NCBI RefSeq assembly: GCF_000385135.1
Contig: NZ_ARQM01000018.1
Location: 1-64,000 of the forward strand
Reading direction: 5' to 3'
Source of the DNA: Promicromonospora sukumoe 327MFSha3.1
Lineage (GTDB): Bacteria > Actinomycetota > Actinomycetes > Actinomycetales > Cellulomonadaceae
DNA: 64,000 nt
Under the pieces are notes generated by a model. It searched no databases. It saw only the letters and a program-made list of their open reading frames with translations, and was not told the DNA's origin. A program made the position numbers and the translations under genes. This document shows, one piece after another, positions 9,086 through 17,525 of the stretch (positions are counted from its first letter, which is position 1; the number at the start of each line of letters is the position of its first letter).

Positions 9086-10336
9086 TCAGAGGTCGTGCTC
9101 GGCCAGCTCGCGGAACTCGTCGGGCACGGCGCCGCCGCGGCGCAGCACCACGGGCAGGTAGCCGACGGCGCCGCCGCCGAACCGGGTGCGGATCGCGTCC
9201 ATCGACTCGTCCACGGCGCTGCGCGCGGCGCCCGGCGCGGAGCCGGGACGCCACGGGTCCGGCGGCTGGAGGTCGAGCTCGAGCTGGACCGCCGACTGGT
9301 CCGCGATGTTCGAGACGGAGACGCCGAGCAGCGTGATCTCGCACGGCGCGGCGTCGTCGATCGCGGACCAGGCCAGACGCACCGCGACCTCGGTGAGGGT
9401 GAGCGTCGCGGACATCGGCACCGGCAGCGTGAGGGACCGCGTGGCCCGCTGCATGCCCGCGAACCGCACCGCGACAGTGACGGTGCGGCCCGCGCGGCCC
9501 TTGGCCCGCAACCGGCGCGAGACCCGGTCGGACAGGTGCGCCAGGACCGCCCGGACGTCGTCGGGCTCGGGCCGGCGTCGGCTCAGGGCCGACTGCGCGC
9601 CCACGGAGCGGGCGCGGCGGCTGGTGACGACCTTGCGCGGGTCCTCGTCCTGCGCCATGGCACTGAGCTTGTGCCCGACGGCGTGCCCGAGGATGTGCTC
9701 GACCGCGGACGACGGGGTGCGCGCCAGCTCGCCGATCGTCCGGATGCCGAGGTCGGCCAGGCGCTGCTCGTTGACGGGGCCCACGCCCCAGATCAGGCTG
9801 ACCGGCAGCGGGTCGAGGAACGCCCGTTCGGCGCCGGGGTCGACGACGACCAGGCCGTCCGGCTTGGCCACCTGGGACGCGATCTTCGCCAGGTGCTTGG
9901 TCCGCGCGGCGCCGACCGAGATGGGCAGCCCCACCTCGGCCCGCACGCGCTCGCGGATCAGCGCCCCGATCGCCGCGGGCGGGCCGAACAGGTGCGTCGC
10001 GCCGGACACGTCGAGGAACGCCTCGTCGATCGAGATCCGTTCGACGGTCGGCGTGACGTCACCGAGGACGGCCATCACGGCGTCGGCCAGCCGCTGGTAC
10101 TCCCCGAAGTGACCCCGGACGAACACGAGGTCGGGGCAGAGCCGGGCCGCCCGCCAGCCGGGCATCCCGCCCTGCACCCCGTGGGCCTTGGCCTCGTACG
10201 AGGCCGCGAGCACCACTCCCCCGCGCGGCCCGCCGCCGACGGCGATCGGCCGGCCGCGCAGGGCGGGGTCCAGCAGCTGCTCGACCGACGCGTAGAACGC
10301 GTCCAGGTCGGCGTGCAGGATGGTGGCGCCGGACAT
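9086..10336 (-). CDS. dinB: DNA polymerase IV (Y-family translesion polymerase)
   Basis: A 416-residue Y-family polymerase that copies past damaged template bases. Catalytic carboxylates are visible in HADLDAFYASVEQ (Asp10) and SIDEAFLDVS (Asp104, Glu105); the steric-gate region, the lineage motif VGAARTKHLAKIASQVAKPDG, the helix-hairpin-helix (IWGVGPVNEQRLADLGIRTIGEL) and a little-finger domain follow. The C-terminus does not end in an obvious QxxLF beta-clamp motif, but QLELDLQPPDPW is close to one and may serve. A perfect SOS box lies 15 bases upstream of the start, so expression is expected to be LexA-repressed and damage-induced. Confidence 0.96.
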   Translation of the reverse strand: MSGATILHADLDAFYASVEQLLDPALRGRPIAVGGGPRGGVVLAASYEAKAHGVQGGMPGWRAARLCPDLVFVRGHFGEYQRLADAVMAVLGDVTPTVERISIDEAFLDVSGATHLFGPPAAIGALIRERVRAEVGLPISVGAARTKHLAKIASQVAKPDGLVVVDPGAERAFLDPLPVSLIWGVGPVNEQRLADLGIRTIGELARTPSSAVEHILGHAVGHKLSAMAQDEDPRKVVTSRRARSVGAQSALSRRRPEPDDVRAVLAHLSDRVSRRLRAKGRAGRTVTVAVRFAGMQRATRSLTLPVPMSATLTLTEVAVRLAWSAIDDAAPCEITLLGVSVSNIADQSAVQLELDLQPPDPWRPGSAPGAARSAVDESMDAIRTRFGGGAVGYLPVVLRRGGAVPDEFRELAEHDL

Positions 10337-10351
10337 GCCACCATCTTACTC

Positions 10352-10363
10352 GAACATGTGTTC
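10352..10363. promoter_or_regulatory. LexA operator (SOS box) of dinB
   Basis: The sequence CGAACATGTGTTC holds a perfect GAAC-N4-GTTC palindrome, the actinobacterial LexA consensus. It sits 15 bases before the dinB start codon, where LexA would block the promoter. Confidence 0.88.
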
Positions 10364-10415
10364 TACTCTTTCGCTCGTGGCGCCGACCGGTGCCACAGCT
10401 CTCCCACCAGCCGGT

Positions 10416-11243
10416 TCAATCCGCGCGGGAGAACAGGTGCCGGCTCCCGATCACCGTGTAGCCGAGGCGCCCGTAGAGCACCTGCGGCCAGTCGTCGGCC
10501 GCCGCGAGCAGGAACCGGGTCGCGCAGCCGGCCTCGTGGGCGCGGCGGGTCGCGTCGCCGAGCAGCGCCTGCGCGTAGCCGCGGTTGCGGTGGGCCTCGT
10601 CGGTCAGGACGTCCTCGATCTGCGCCAGGCCGACGGCCGGGTCGAGGTAGAGATCGGCGCGGGCGACGACCTCGGCGCCGTCCCGCACCGCCAGGAACAC
10701 GACGCCGTCGGCGGCACCCGTCCGCGCCCGACGCCGACCCACGAGCTGCTCCACCGCCTCCGGCGACGCGTCCGGGAGCGCCCCGCGCCACCCGTCGCGT
10801 TCCATGTCGGCCAGGTCGTCGGCCGTGACCGGCTCGACCACGACCGGCCGGCGAAGCTCGCCCGCGGTCCCGCTTCCGCGCTCCACCATGATCAGCTCGA
10901 CGTCGTGTGTGTACCCCGCCCGCCGGAACGGCTCGGCGAAGGTGGCGCCGACCTCGTCGTCGTCCACGACCACGAGGCGGTGGCTCAGACCCGCACCGCC
11001 CAGGACGTCGTCTGCGAGCCGGAGCGCCTCCGGCGCCTCGACCCCATCCCTGAAGCACAGCTTGTTGTGGTCGTGGGACGCCGCGGACCGGGGGCTGAGC
11101 ACCGCGAACCCGCCCGGGAGCTCGACGACCCGCTGCGCCTGCCGCCGCTCGAAGCCGCGCAGGAAGTCGCGCACCCGGTCCAGCAGGTCGCCGTCCGCCG
11201 CGGGTCCGGGCAGCACGCGGTCGGTCGTGTCGTCGAGGTCCAT
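10416..11243 (-). CDS. GNAT family N-acetyltransferase
   Basis: A 275-residue acetyl-CoA-dependent acyltransferase. The C-terminal half holds the GNAT core: AQIEDVLTDEAHRNRGYAQA with the acetyl-CoA pyrophosphate-binding R/Q-x-x-G-x-A-like loop (RNRGYA), then FLLAAADDWPQVLYGRLGY, the usual last beta-alpha unit. The N-terminal half (FAVLSPRSAASHDHNKLCF) looks like a diverged GNAT-like or substrate domain, as in tandem-type members. The substrate is unknown. Start at ATG 11243; the upstream in-frame sequence is poorly conserved in character. Divergent from the GntR regulator at 11310. Confidence 0.88.
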   Translation of the reverse strand: MDLDDTTDRVLPGPAADGDLLDRVRDFLRGFERRQAQRVVELPGGFAVLSPRSAASHDHNKLCFRDGVEAPEALRLADDVLGGAGLSHRLVVVDDDEVGATFAEPFRRAGYTHDVELIMVERGSGTAGELRRPVVVEPVTADDLADMERDGWRGALPDASPEAVEQLVGRRRARTGAADGVVFLAVRDGAEVVARADLYLDPAVGLAQIEDVLTDEAHRNRGYAQALLGDATRRAHEAGCATRFLLAAADDWPQVLYGRLGYTVIGSRHLFSRAD

Positions 11244-11303
11244 GCCCCGAGAGTTCCAGGTCGGGCCGGCGGAACCCAGCGATTTCCCGACCACTCCCGG
11301 CCG

Positions 11304-11313
11304 TCATATATGA
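11304..11313. promoter_or_regulatory. Palindrome at the start of the GntR regulator gene
   Basis: TCATATATGA is a perfect 10-bp palindrome that overlaps the first possible start codon (ATG 11310). It is the most AT-rich spot around, so it may be the -10 element, an autoregulatory operator, or both. If it is the -10, transcription would begin close to the GTG at 11322 and the mRNA would be leaderless. Confidence 0.4.
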
Positions 11314-11975
11314 TGTACGACGTGCCGACGACGCCTCCCATCCCCACCGCTCTGCCCTCCCGGACGGAGCACGCCCTCGCGACCATCAAGGAGGGCATCC
11401 TCAGCGGCCGGCTCGCCGCCGGTCAGGCGCTCGTCGAAGCGGAGCTCGCGCAGGAGCTGGCGATGTCCAAGACGCCGGTCCGCGAGGCGCTCAAGACCCT
11501 GGAGATGAGCGGGCTCGTCGTGGTGCGCCCCTACGTCGGCGTGCGCGTGCGCGAGCTGACGCAGGCGGACGCCGTCGCCATCTACGAGACCCGGCTGCTG
11601 CTGGAGCCCGAGGCGACCCGGCGCAGCGTGCTGCGCGGTATGGACACCGCCGGGGCGCGGGCGGCGCTGGAGCGCGCGGCCGAGGTCACGGAGCCGGCGC
11701 AGCGCAGCCTCGCCAACCGGGCCTTCCACGCGGCGCTCTGGGGCGCGGCGGACAACACGATCCTGACCGGCATGCTGGAGGGCCTGCGGGACCAGACGGC
11801 GCTGGCCGCCGTCACCACGTGGGCCAAGGAGCCGAGCTGGCGGGACGAGGCGCGCGAGCACGAGCAGATCCTTGCCGCTGCCGAGGCCGGCGACGCCGAC
11901 CTCGCCGCGGACCTGACCCGCCGGCACATCGCCGGCTTCCTCGACCGGCTCCACCAGGGAGGTGCGACCGCCTGA
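11310..11975 (+). CDS. GntR family regulator, FCD (FadR-like) subgroup
   Basis: A transcription factor of about 221 residues that most likely controls the sugar-acid operon just downstream (148-bp gap, same strand). The N-terminal winged helix reads HALATIKEGILSGRLAAGQ ... ELAQELAMSKTPVREALKTLEMSGLV, and the all-helical FCD effector domain follows (AIYETRLLLEPEATRRS, FHAALWGAADN, EHEQILAAAEAGDADLAADLTRRHI), with the metal-/ligand-binding Asp and His residues expected for FCD proteins that sense sugar acids or other carboxylates. Start is ambiguous among ATG 11310, ATG 11313 and GTG 11322; no ribosome binding site is evident, which suits a leaderless message. Confidence 0.92.
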   Translation: MMYDVPTTPPIPTALPSRTEHALATIKEGILSGRLAAGQALVEAELAQELAMSKTPVREALKTLEMSGLVVVRPYVGVRVRELTQADAVAIYETRLLLEPEATRRSVLRGMDTAGARAALERAAEVTEPAQRSLANRAFHAALWGAADNTILTGMLEGLRDQTALAAVTTWAKEPSWRDEAREHEQILAAAEAGDADLAADLTRRHIAGFLDRLHQGGATA

Positions 11976-12122
11976 CCCGCAGGACCCGAGCAAGACAGGA
12001 CCCGACCAGATCAGGGTCCCAGCAGACGAGGTGCAGCCCGTTCACCGCCAAGTTCCCGGGCCGCACCTCTGGAACGAGTGCTCCATGGCGGAGCACGCAC
12101 GTCACTCGATGAAGGAGCAACG

Positions 12123-13502
12123 ATGCTCAATAGTACAAAGCAGCCCGTGGCTGTCGCGGCCCGTGCGCGGCGCAGCCAGATGCGCTGGACGATCGTCGCG
12201 TTCTCGGCGCTCGGCCTGACCATCGCCTACCTCGACCGCGCCGCCCTCAGCGTCGCGCTGCCGTTCATCTCGGAGGACTTCCACATCAGCCCGGCCGTCC
12301 AGGGCGTGCTGCTGTCGTCGTTCTTCTGGACATACGCCCTGTTCCAGGTGCCGTCGGGCTGGCTCCTGGACAAGTTCGGGCCGCGCGTCATCTACCCGAT
12401 CGCCGTCGGCTGGTGGTCGGTCTGGACGGCGCTGACCGCGTTCGCGACGGGCGTCACGAGCCTGATCGTCTTCCGGCTCGGCCTCGGTATCGGTGAGGCG
12501 CCGGTGCAGCCGGCGAACATCAAGGTGGTCTCCACCTGGTTCCCGCGCCGGGAGCGGGCCTTCGCCTCCAGCCTGTTCGACATGGGCCAGCAGATCGGCT
12601 CGGCCCTCTCGATCCCGATCGTCACGTCGATCGCGGTCTTCGCGGGCTGGCGCTGGACGTTCGTGGTGATCGGCGCCGTCGGCCTGCTCTGGATCCTGGG
12701 CTGGCTCGCCATCTACCGCGCCCCGCAGAACCACAAGCGCGTCAACGCCGCCGAGCTCGAGCACATCCGCTCCGACCAGGCCGAGATGGTGCGGCACAGC
12801 GGCGAGGAGGTGCGCTGGAGCACGCTGCTGCGCGACAACCAGACCTGGGCGCTGATGCTCGGCTACGTCTTCCGCTCGCTCGCCGGCGCGTTCTTCCTGA
12901 CCTGGTACCCCAGCTACCTGCTCAACGAGCGCGGGTTCACCGAGGCCGAGTTCGGCATGGTCGGTGCGCTGCCCGCCGTGATCGGCATCGGGTCCACGGT
13001 GCTGGGCGGCATCGTCTCGGACCGCATGCTCGCGAGCGGCCTGTCCCCGAACGTGGCGCGCAAGGTGCCGATCATCTCGGGCCTCGTGCTCAGCGCGTGC
13101 ATCGGGTTCAGCCCGTTCGTGGAGAGCAACGTGGTGCTCATGGTGGTCCTCACGGTCTCCAGCGCCGCGCACTCCTTCGCGGGCGCCGCGATCCTCAGCC
13201 TCCCCGCCGAGGTCTCCCCCAGCCCCGACCGCGTCGGCTCGCTGGCCGGCTTCCAGAACTTCGGCTCGCAGCTCGGCAACCTGATCAGCCCGATCGCCAT
13301 CGGCCTGGCCCTGACGGCGTCGAACGGCTCCTACCTGTGGCCGCTCGTCTTCGCCGCGATCAGCTGCCTGGTCAGCGCCGCCATCTACGGCCTCTGGGTG
13401 CGCATCAAGCCCGTCGAGCAGCAGGACGGCCGGCCCGACGCCGACCCGCAGGACCCCGCCAGATCCCCGCGGACCGGCACCCCTCAGAACGGAGAATCAT
13501 GA
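12123..13502 (+). CDS. MFS transporter, ACS family (sugar-acid/H+ symporter)
   Basis: A 459-residue inner-membrane permease with 12 predicted helices. It opens with MRWTIVAFSALGLTIAYLDRAALSVALPFI, carries the MFS motif between helices 2 and 3 (GWLLDKFGPRV) and shows the typical helix 4-5 segment (GLGIGEAPVQPANIKVVSTWFPRRERA) of the anion:cation symporter group, which takes up glucarate, galactarate, galactonate and similar acids. An excellent ribosome binding site (AAGGAG) precedes ATG 12123. Its stop overlaps the next start (ATGA at 13499-13502), so it is the first gene of the catabolic operon that follows. Confidence 0.93.
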   Translation: MLNSTKQPVAVAARARRSQMRWTIVAFSALGLTIAYLDRAALSVALPFISEDFHISPAVQGVLLSSFFWTYALFQVPSGWLLDKFGPRVIYPIAVGWWSVWTALTAFATGVTSLIVFRLGLGIGEAPVQPANIKVVSTWFPRRERAFASSLFDMGQQIGSALSIPIVTSIAVFAGWRWTFVVIGAVGLLWILGWLAIYRAPQNHKRVNAAELEHIRSDQAEMVRHSGEEVRWSTLLRDNQTWALMLGYVFRSLAGAFFLTWYPSYLLNERGFTEAEFGMVGALPAVIGIGSTVLGGIVSDRMLASGLSPNVARKVPIISGLVLSACIGFSPFVESNVVLMVVLTVSSAAHSFAGAAILSLPAEVSPSPDRVGSLAGFQNFGSQLGNLISPIAIGLALTASNGSYLWPLVFAAISCLVSAAIYGLWVRIKPVEQQDGRPDADPQDPARSPRTGTPQNGES

Positions 13503-14407
13503 CCGGGTACCACGACATCGTCGAACGCCTCCGGACGGTCGTCGGCATCCCCGTCGTCCCCTACGCGCCCGACGGCGCCGTCGACCTCGCCCTGACCGGG
13601 CGGCTCGCCGGCCGCCTCGTCGACGCCGGGCTCGGCGCGATCACGCCCAACGGCAACACCGGCGAGTTCTACGCCCTGACGCCGCGGGAGCGGGCCGACG
13701 TCGCCCGCACGGTCACCGACGCGGCGGGCGACCGGGCCGTCGTCGTCGTCGGCGTGGGGCTGGACCCGGCCACCGCGCAGGCCGAGGCGCGCGCGGCCGC
13801 CGAGCTGGGCGCGCACGCCGTCATGGTGCACCAGCCGGTGCTGCCGTACATGTCGCGGCAGGGCTGGGTCGAGTACACGGCCGCCGTCGCCCACGCCGCG
13901 CCCGGCCTCGCCGTGCTGCCCTACGTGAGCTCCCCCGTCATCCGGGGCACGGACATCGCGGCGCTCGCGCAGGCCGCGGACAACGTGGTGGGCATCAAGT
14001 ACTCCGTGCCGGACCCCGTCGCGTTCGCCGAGACGGTGCAGGACACCGACGCCGACCTGCTGTGGATCGCCGGGCTGGCCGAGTCCTACGCGCCGTCGGC
14101 GTGGCAGGCGGGCGCACGTGCGTTCACGTCGGGCCTGGTCAACGTGGCGCCCGACGTCTCGTTCGGCCTCCTGGACGCCCTGCGGCAGGACGACGCCGCC
14201 CGCGCGTCCGCGGTATGGCGCCGCATCCGGGAGTTCGAGCAGCTCCGGGCCCGGGACCGGTCGGCCGACAACGTGTCGGTGGTCAAGGAGGCCATGCACC
14301 AGATGGGCCTGTGCGACCGCTCCGTGCGGCCGCCCAGCACGGTCCTGGGCGAGCCCGACCGCGCCGCGATCACGCGCATCCTCGACGACTGGAAGGCCTC
14401 GGCATGA
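13499..14407 (+). CDS. DHDPS/KdgD-family dehydratase-decarboxylase or aldolase (keto-deoxy sugar acid)
   Basis: A 302-residue class I aldolase-fold enzyme of the dihydrodipicolinate synthase superfamily. The Schiff-base lysine is in VVGIKYSVPD (about Lys167) and the family tyrosine in VLPYVSSPV (about Tyr142); GNTGEFYALTPRERADV is the usual carboxylate-binding stretch. Next to an acid-sugar dehydratase and a ketoglutarate-semialdehyde dehydrogenase, the best reading is 5-dehydro-4-deoxyglucarate dehydratase (KdgD-type), which dehydrates and decarboxylates its substrate to 2-ketoglutarate semialdehyde; a 2-keto-3-deoxy-acid dehydratase or aldolase is the alternative. Overlaps both neighbours by 4 bp (ATGA), implying translational coupling. 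Confidence 0.88.
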   Translation: MTGYHDIVERLRTVVGIPVVPYAPDGAVDLALTGRLAGRLVDAGLGAITPNGNTGEFYALTPRERADVARTVTDAAGDRAVVVVGVGLDPATAQAEARAAAELGAHAVMVHQPVLPYMSRQGWVEYTAAVAHAAPGLAVLPYVSSPVIRGTDIAALAQAADNVVGIKYSVPDPVAFAETVQDTDADLLWIAGLAESYAPSAWQAGARAFTSGLVNVAPDVSFGLLDALRQDDAARASAVWRRIREFEQLRARDRSADNVSVVKEAMHQMGLCDRSVRPPSTVLGEPDRAAITRILDDWKASA

Positions 14408-15552
14408 CCACCGGAACGAAGATCGCCCGGCTGACCACCTACCTCCAGCGCGTGGGCAACCGCCCGCGCGTGCTGCTGCGGATCACCACCGACGGCGGCA
14501 TCGACGGCTGGGCCGAGATCTACAACCACGGCCCGGACCTGGCCTACCCCGCGATCATCGAGTACCTCGCCGACCAGATAGCGGGCATCGACGCCACACG
14601 CGTCGCCTACGTGAACCAGCTCCTGCACCAGTCGGCGCGGTTCCCGCAGGGGGCGCTGGGCCTGGCCGCCATCGCCGCGGTGGACCACGCCCTGTGGGAC
14701 ATCGCGGCGAAGGCCGCCGGAGTGCCCGTGTACCAGCTCCTGGGCGGCGCCGTCCGCGACCGGGTGCGGGTCTACGCGGGCCTGTACGACGCGCCCGACG
14801 TGCCGCAGCTGGTCGAGCGCACGGCCGCGTTGCACGAGCACCACGGCGTGGACGCGTTCAAGCTCAGCCCCTACCGCCGCGACCTGCACCGGTCACGGTT
14901 CGGGCTGGTCGCCCGGGAGCTCGGCGACTGGTTCGGGCAGATCCGCGAGAGCCACCCCGAGGAGTGGGAGTTCGCGTTCGACGCCCACGGCTGCCTCTGG
15001 GAGCCGCGCCAGGCCGTGGACCTCGCGGCGGCGCTCGCGCCGAACGAGCCGCTGTTCCTCGAGGAGCCGATCCGCCCGGAGTACCTGCCCGCCTGGGGCC
15101 GGATCCGCGCCGAGATGACGGTGCCGCTCGCCACGGGCGAGTCGCTGTACTCGCCGAACGAGTTCCTGGGCCTGCTCACCGTGCAGGGCGCCGACATCGT
15201 CCAGCCCGACATCGCCGTGGTGGGCGGGCTCACCCAGATGCGCAAGATCGCGACGCTGGCCGAGGCCCACGACGTGCCCGTGGCACCCCACAACCCGCTG
15301 GGGCCGCTCGCCACCGCGGCGAACGTGCACTTCGCGGCGGCCACGTGGAACTTCTCGATCCTGGAGTACAAGCCGGACGACGTCGCCTGGTGCCACGACC
15401 CCTACGTACCGGTCGACGGCCACCTGGAGCTGCGGCCCGACCGGCCCGGCTGGGGCATCGAGATCGACGAGTCCGCGCTGGCTAAGGACGACTGGTTGCA
15501 CTGGGAGCGCAAGGTGCCCGTGCGCCGGGACGGGTCGACGGCATGGATGTGA
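14404..15552 (+). CDS. Mandelate racemase/enolase superfamily sugar-acid dehydratase
   Basis: A 382-residue enolase-superfamily enzyme that would remove water from an aldonic or aldaric acid. Metal ligands can be placed: Asp193 in FDAHG, Glu220 or Glu221 in LEEPIRPE and Glu246 in ATGES. His195, two residues after the first ligand, and His296 in APHNPLGP correspond to the general base/acid pattern of the D-galactonate and mannonate dehydratases (D-x-H). The KxK motif of glucarate dehydratase is absent (FKLSPYR instead), and at 382 residues it is shorter than GudD. So an aldonate-type dehydratase is likely, with the true substrate open. Sits between the lyase and the dehydrogenase, overlapping both. 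Confidence 0.9.
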   Translation: MTTGTKIARLTTYLQRVGNRPRVLLRITTDGGIDGWAEIYNHGPDLAYPAIIEYLADQIAGIDATRVAYVNQLLHQSARFPQGALGLAAIAAVDHALWDIAAKAAGVPVYQLLGGAVRDRVRVYAGLYDAPDVPQLVERTAALHEHHGVDAFKLSPYRRDLHRSRFGLVARELGDWFGQIRESHPEEWEFAFDAHGCLWEPRQAVDLAAALAPNEPLFLEEPIRPEYLPAWGRIRAEMTVPLATGESLYSPNEFLGLLTVQGADIVQPDIAVVGGLTQMRKIATLAEAHDVPVAPHNPLGPLATAANVHFAAATWNFSILEYKPDDVAWCHDPYVPVDGHLELRPDRPGWGIEIDESALAKDDWLHWERKVPVRRDGSTAWM

Positions 15553-17069
15553 CGACGAGCCCCGTGACCTCCCGGGACGCCCGGACGGGCGAGGTCCGGG
15601 AGCTGCCCGTGCGGGAGACCGCACCGGCCGCCCTCGACGACGTCGCCCGGCGCGCCGCCTCGGCGGCCGCCGAGCTGGCCGCCTGGCCCCGCGCCCGGCG
15701 TGCCGAGCTCCTGGGCGCGCTCGCCGACGCCCTGGACGCCGACCGCGACGCGCTGGTCGCCGAGGCCGACCGGGAGACGGCCCTGGGCCCCGCCCGGCTC
15801 GGCGGCGAGCTCACCCGCACGGCCTACCAGCTGCGCACGTTCGCGCGCGTGGTGCTCGACGGCGGCTACCTCGAGGCGACCATCGACCACGCGGGCGACA
15901 CCCCCATGGGCCCGCGCCCCGACCTGCGCCGCATGCTGGTGCCGCTCGGGCCCGTGGCCGTGTACGCGGCGAGCAACTTCCCGTTCGCCTTCTCCGTGCT
16001 GGGCGGCGACACCGCCTCGGCGCTGGCGGCGGGCAACCCCGTCGTCGTCAAGGCCCACCCCGGGCACCCCGCGACGTCGGAGCGCGTCGCGCGGCTCGCC
16101 GAGCGCGCCGTCGCCGCGGTAGGGGCGCCCGCGGGCACGTTCGCCCTGGTCCACGGGTTCGAGGCCGGCGTCGCCCTGGTGTCGCACCCCGCGATCCGCG
16201 CGGCCGGGTTCACCGGGTCGCTCGCCGGCGGGCGCGCCCTGGCCGACGCCGCCGCCGCGCGGCCCGCGCCCATCCCGTTCTACGGCGAGCTGAGCAGCAT
16301 CAACCCCGTGCTGGTCACGCCGTCCGCCGCCCGGGACAAGGCCGACGAGTACGGCGCCGGGCTCGCCGGCTCCGTGCTCCAGGGCGGCGGGCAGTTCTGC
16401 ACCAAGCCGGGGCTCGTGCTGGTCCCCGCGGGGGCCGACGGCGACCGGGTGGTCTCCGCTCTCGCCGAGTCGATCGGCCGGGCGCCCGCGCTGCCCGCCC
16501 TCACGGCGGGCATGGCCTCCGCGTACGAGCAGGGCCGCACGGCCCGGGCCGACGACGCCGTCGTGCGCGCCCAGGGCGAGGCCGCCGGCCCGGGCCGCAC
16601 CCGGCCGGCCCTGCTCGAGGTCGACGCCGCCGCCCTGACCGCGCGGCTCGTCGAGGAGTGCTTCGGGCCGCTCGCCGTCGTCGTGCGGTACACGGACGAG
16701 GCCGAGGCCGTGGCCGTCGTCGGGCACGTAGAGGGGTCGCTCACGGCGAGCATCCTGACCGGCGGCGCCGACGACGCCGACCTGCCCGCCGCGCGGGCGG
16801 CGCTCGCGGCGCGGGCCGGGCGGGTGCTGTACGACGGGTACCCGACCGGGGTCGCCGTCGCCTGGGCGCAGCACCACGGCGGGCCGTGGCCGTCGACCAA
16901 CACGCTGCACACGTCGGTGGGCGCGACGGCGATCCGCCGGTTCCTGCGGCCGCTCGCGTGGCAGCAGGCGCCGGAGCACGCCCTGCCGCCGGAGCTGCGG
17001 GACGGTGCCGGGCTGGTGCCGGTGCGGGTCGACGGCGAGCTGGTGCTGCCGGAGGCGGCGCGGGGCTGA
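15543..17069 (+). CDS. 2-ketoglutarate semialdehyde (2,5-dioxovalerate) dehydrogenase, ALDH superfamily
   Basis: A 508-residue NADP+-type aldehyde dehydrogenase of the KGSDH/fatty-aldehyde branch. The catalytic cysteine is about Cys286 in GGGQFCTKPGLVLV; upstream is the branch-typical SNFPFAFSVLGGDTASALAAG, and FYGELSSINPVLVTP takes the place of the usual ELGG motif, as in known KGSDH enzymes. It would oxidise 2-ketoglutarate semialdehyde to 2-ketoglutarate, closing the oxidative (Weimberg-like) sugar-acid route encoded by the two preceding genes. The ATG at 15543 overlaps the dehydratase gene by 10 bp. A strong hairpin follows at 17088. Confidence 0.93.
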   Translation: MDVTTSPVTSRDARTGEVRELPVRETAPAALDDVARRAASAAAELAAWPRARRAELLGALADALDADRDALVAEADRETALGPARLGGELTRTAYQLRTFARVVLDGGYLEATIDHAGDTPMGPRPDLRRMLVPLGPVAVYAASNFPFAFSVLGGDTASALAAGNPVVVKAHPGHPATSERVARLAERAVAAVGAPAGTFALVHGFEAGVALVSHPAIRAAGFTGSLAGGRALADAAAARPAPIPFYGELSSINPVLVTPSAARDKADEYGAGLAGSVLQGGGQFCTKPGLVLVPAGADGDRVVSALAESIGRAPALPALTAGMASAYEQGRTARADDAVVRAQGEAAGPGRTRPALLEVDAAALTARLVEECFGPLAVVVRYTDEAEAVAVVGHVEGSLTASILTGGADDADLPAARAALAARAGRVLYDGYPTGVAVAWAQHHGGPWPSTNTLHTSVGATAIRRFLRPLAWQQAPEHALPPELRDGAGLVPVRVDGELVLPEAARG

Positions 17070-17087
17070 CCGGCCCGGAGACAACAA

Positions 17088-17120
17088 GCGGCCCCGCGGC
17101 TGTGGAGGCCGCGGGGCCGC
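17088..17120 (+). terminator. Hairpin ending the sugar-acid operon
   Basis: A 13-bp perfect stem (GCGGCCCCGCGGC and its complement) with a 7-nt loop starts 18 bases after the KGSDH stop. There is no T-run, as is common in very GC-rich genomes, so efficiency is uncertain. Confidence 0.65.
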
Positions 17121-17183
17121 TCGATCCGCTGTCTCATTCGGATCCCGCCGGCGCTCTCGCGCCGGAAGTCTGCGGAGAGTCTA

Positions 17184-17221
17184 GCCGATTCACTCGTCCT
17201 CGCGGGGGCGGGTGAATCGGC
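17184..17221. repeat. Inverted repeat in the 17.07-17.53 kb intergenic gap
   Basis: GCCGATTCAC and GTGAATCGGC form perfect 10-bp arms 18 bases apart. This could be a second terminator or a dyad operator for the downstream gene. The rest of the gap (17222-17525) holds no gene that I can support; the only clear signal there is the strong ribosome binding site (GGAAGGAG) of the next gene. Confidence 0.5.
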
Positions 17222-17525
17222 GCGTTCACGGGGCGGCTCCGGATACGGCCACGTATCGTCGCAGGTGCCACAGCACCGGACAGCGTGGCCGAGCCCGTCC
17301 CGCGGCCTCGCCGCGGTCGGCCCGCCCCGCGCAGCCCGGTCCGTTCCCGCGGGAGGCTCCGCGGCCGGCCGCAGTCCGCCGGCCGTGCGGTGGGCTCCGT
17401 GGACCGCCCGCGTGCCTCGTGCCCGGGCGTCACGCAGGACGAAGCGAGCGGCGCTCGGCCCACCGACCCGCCACCGACCAGGTCCCACCGGCGGCGCCTC
17501 CTCGCGCGGCTGGAAGGAGATCGGG

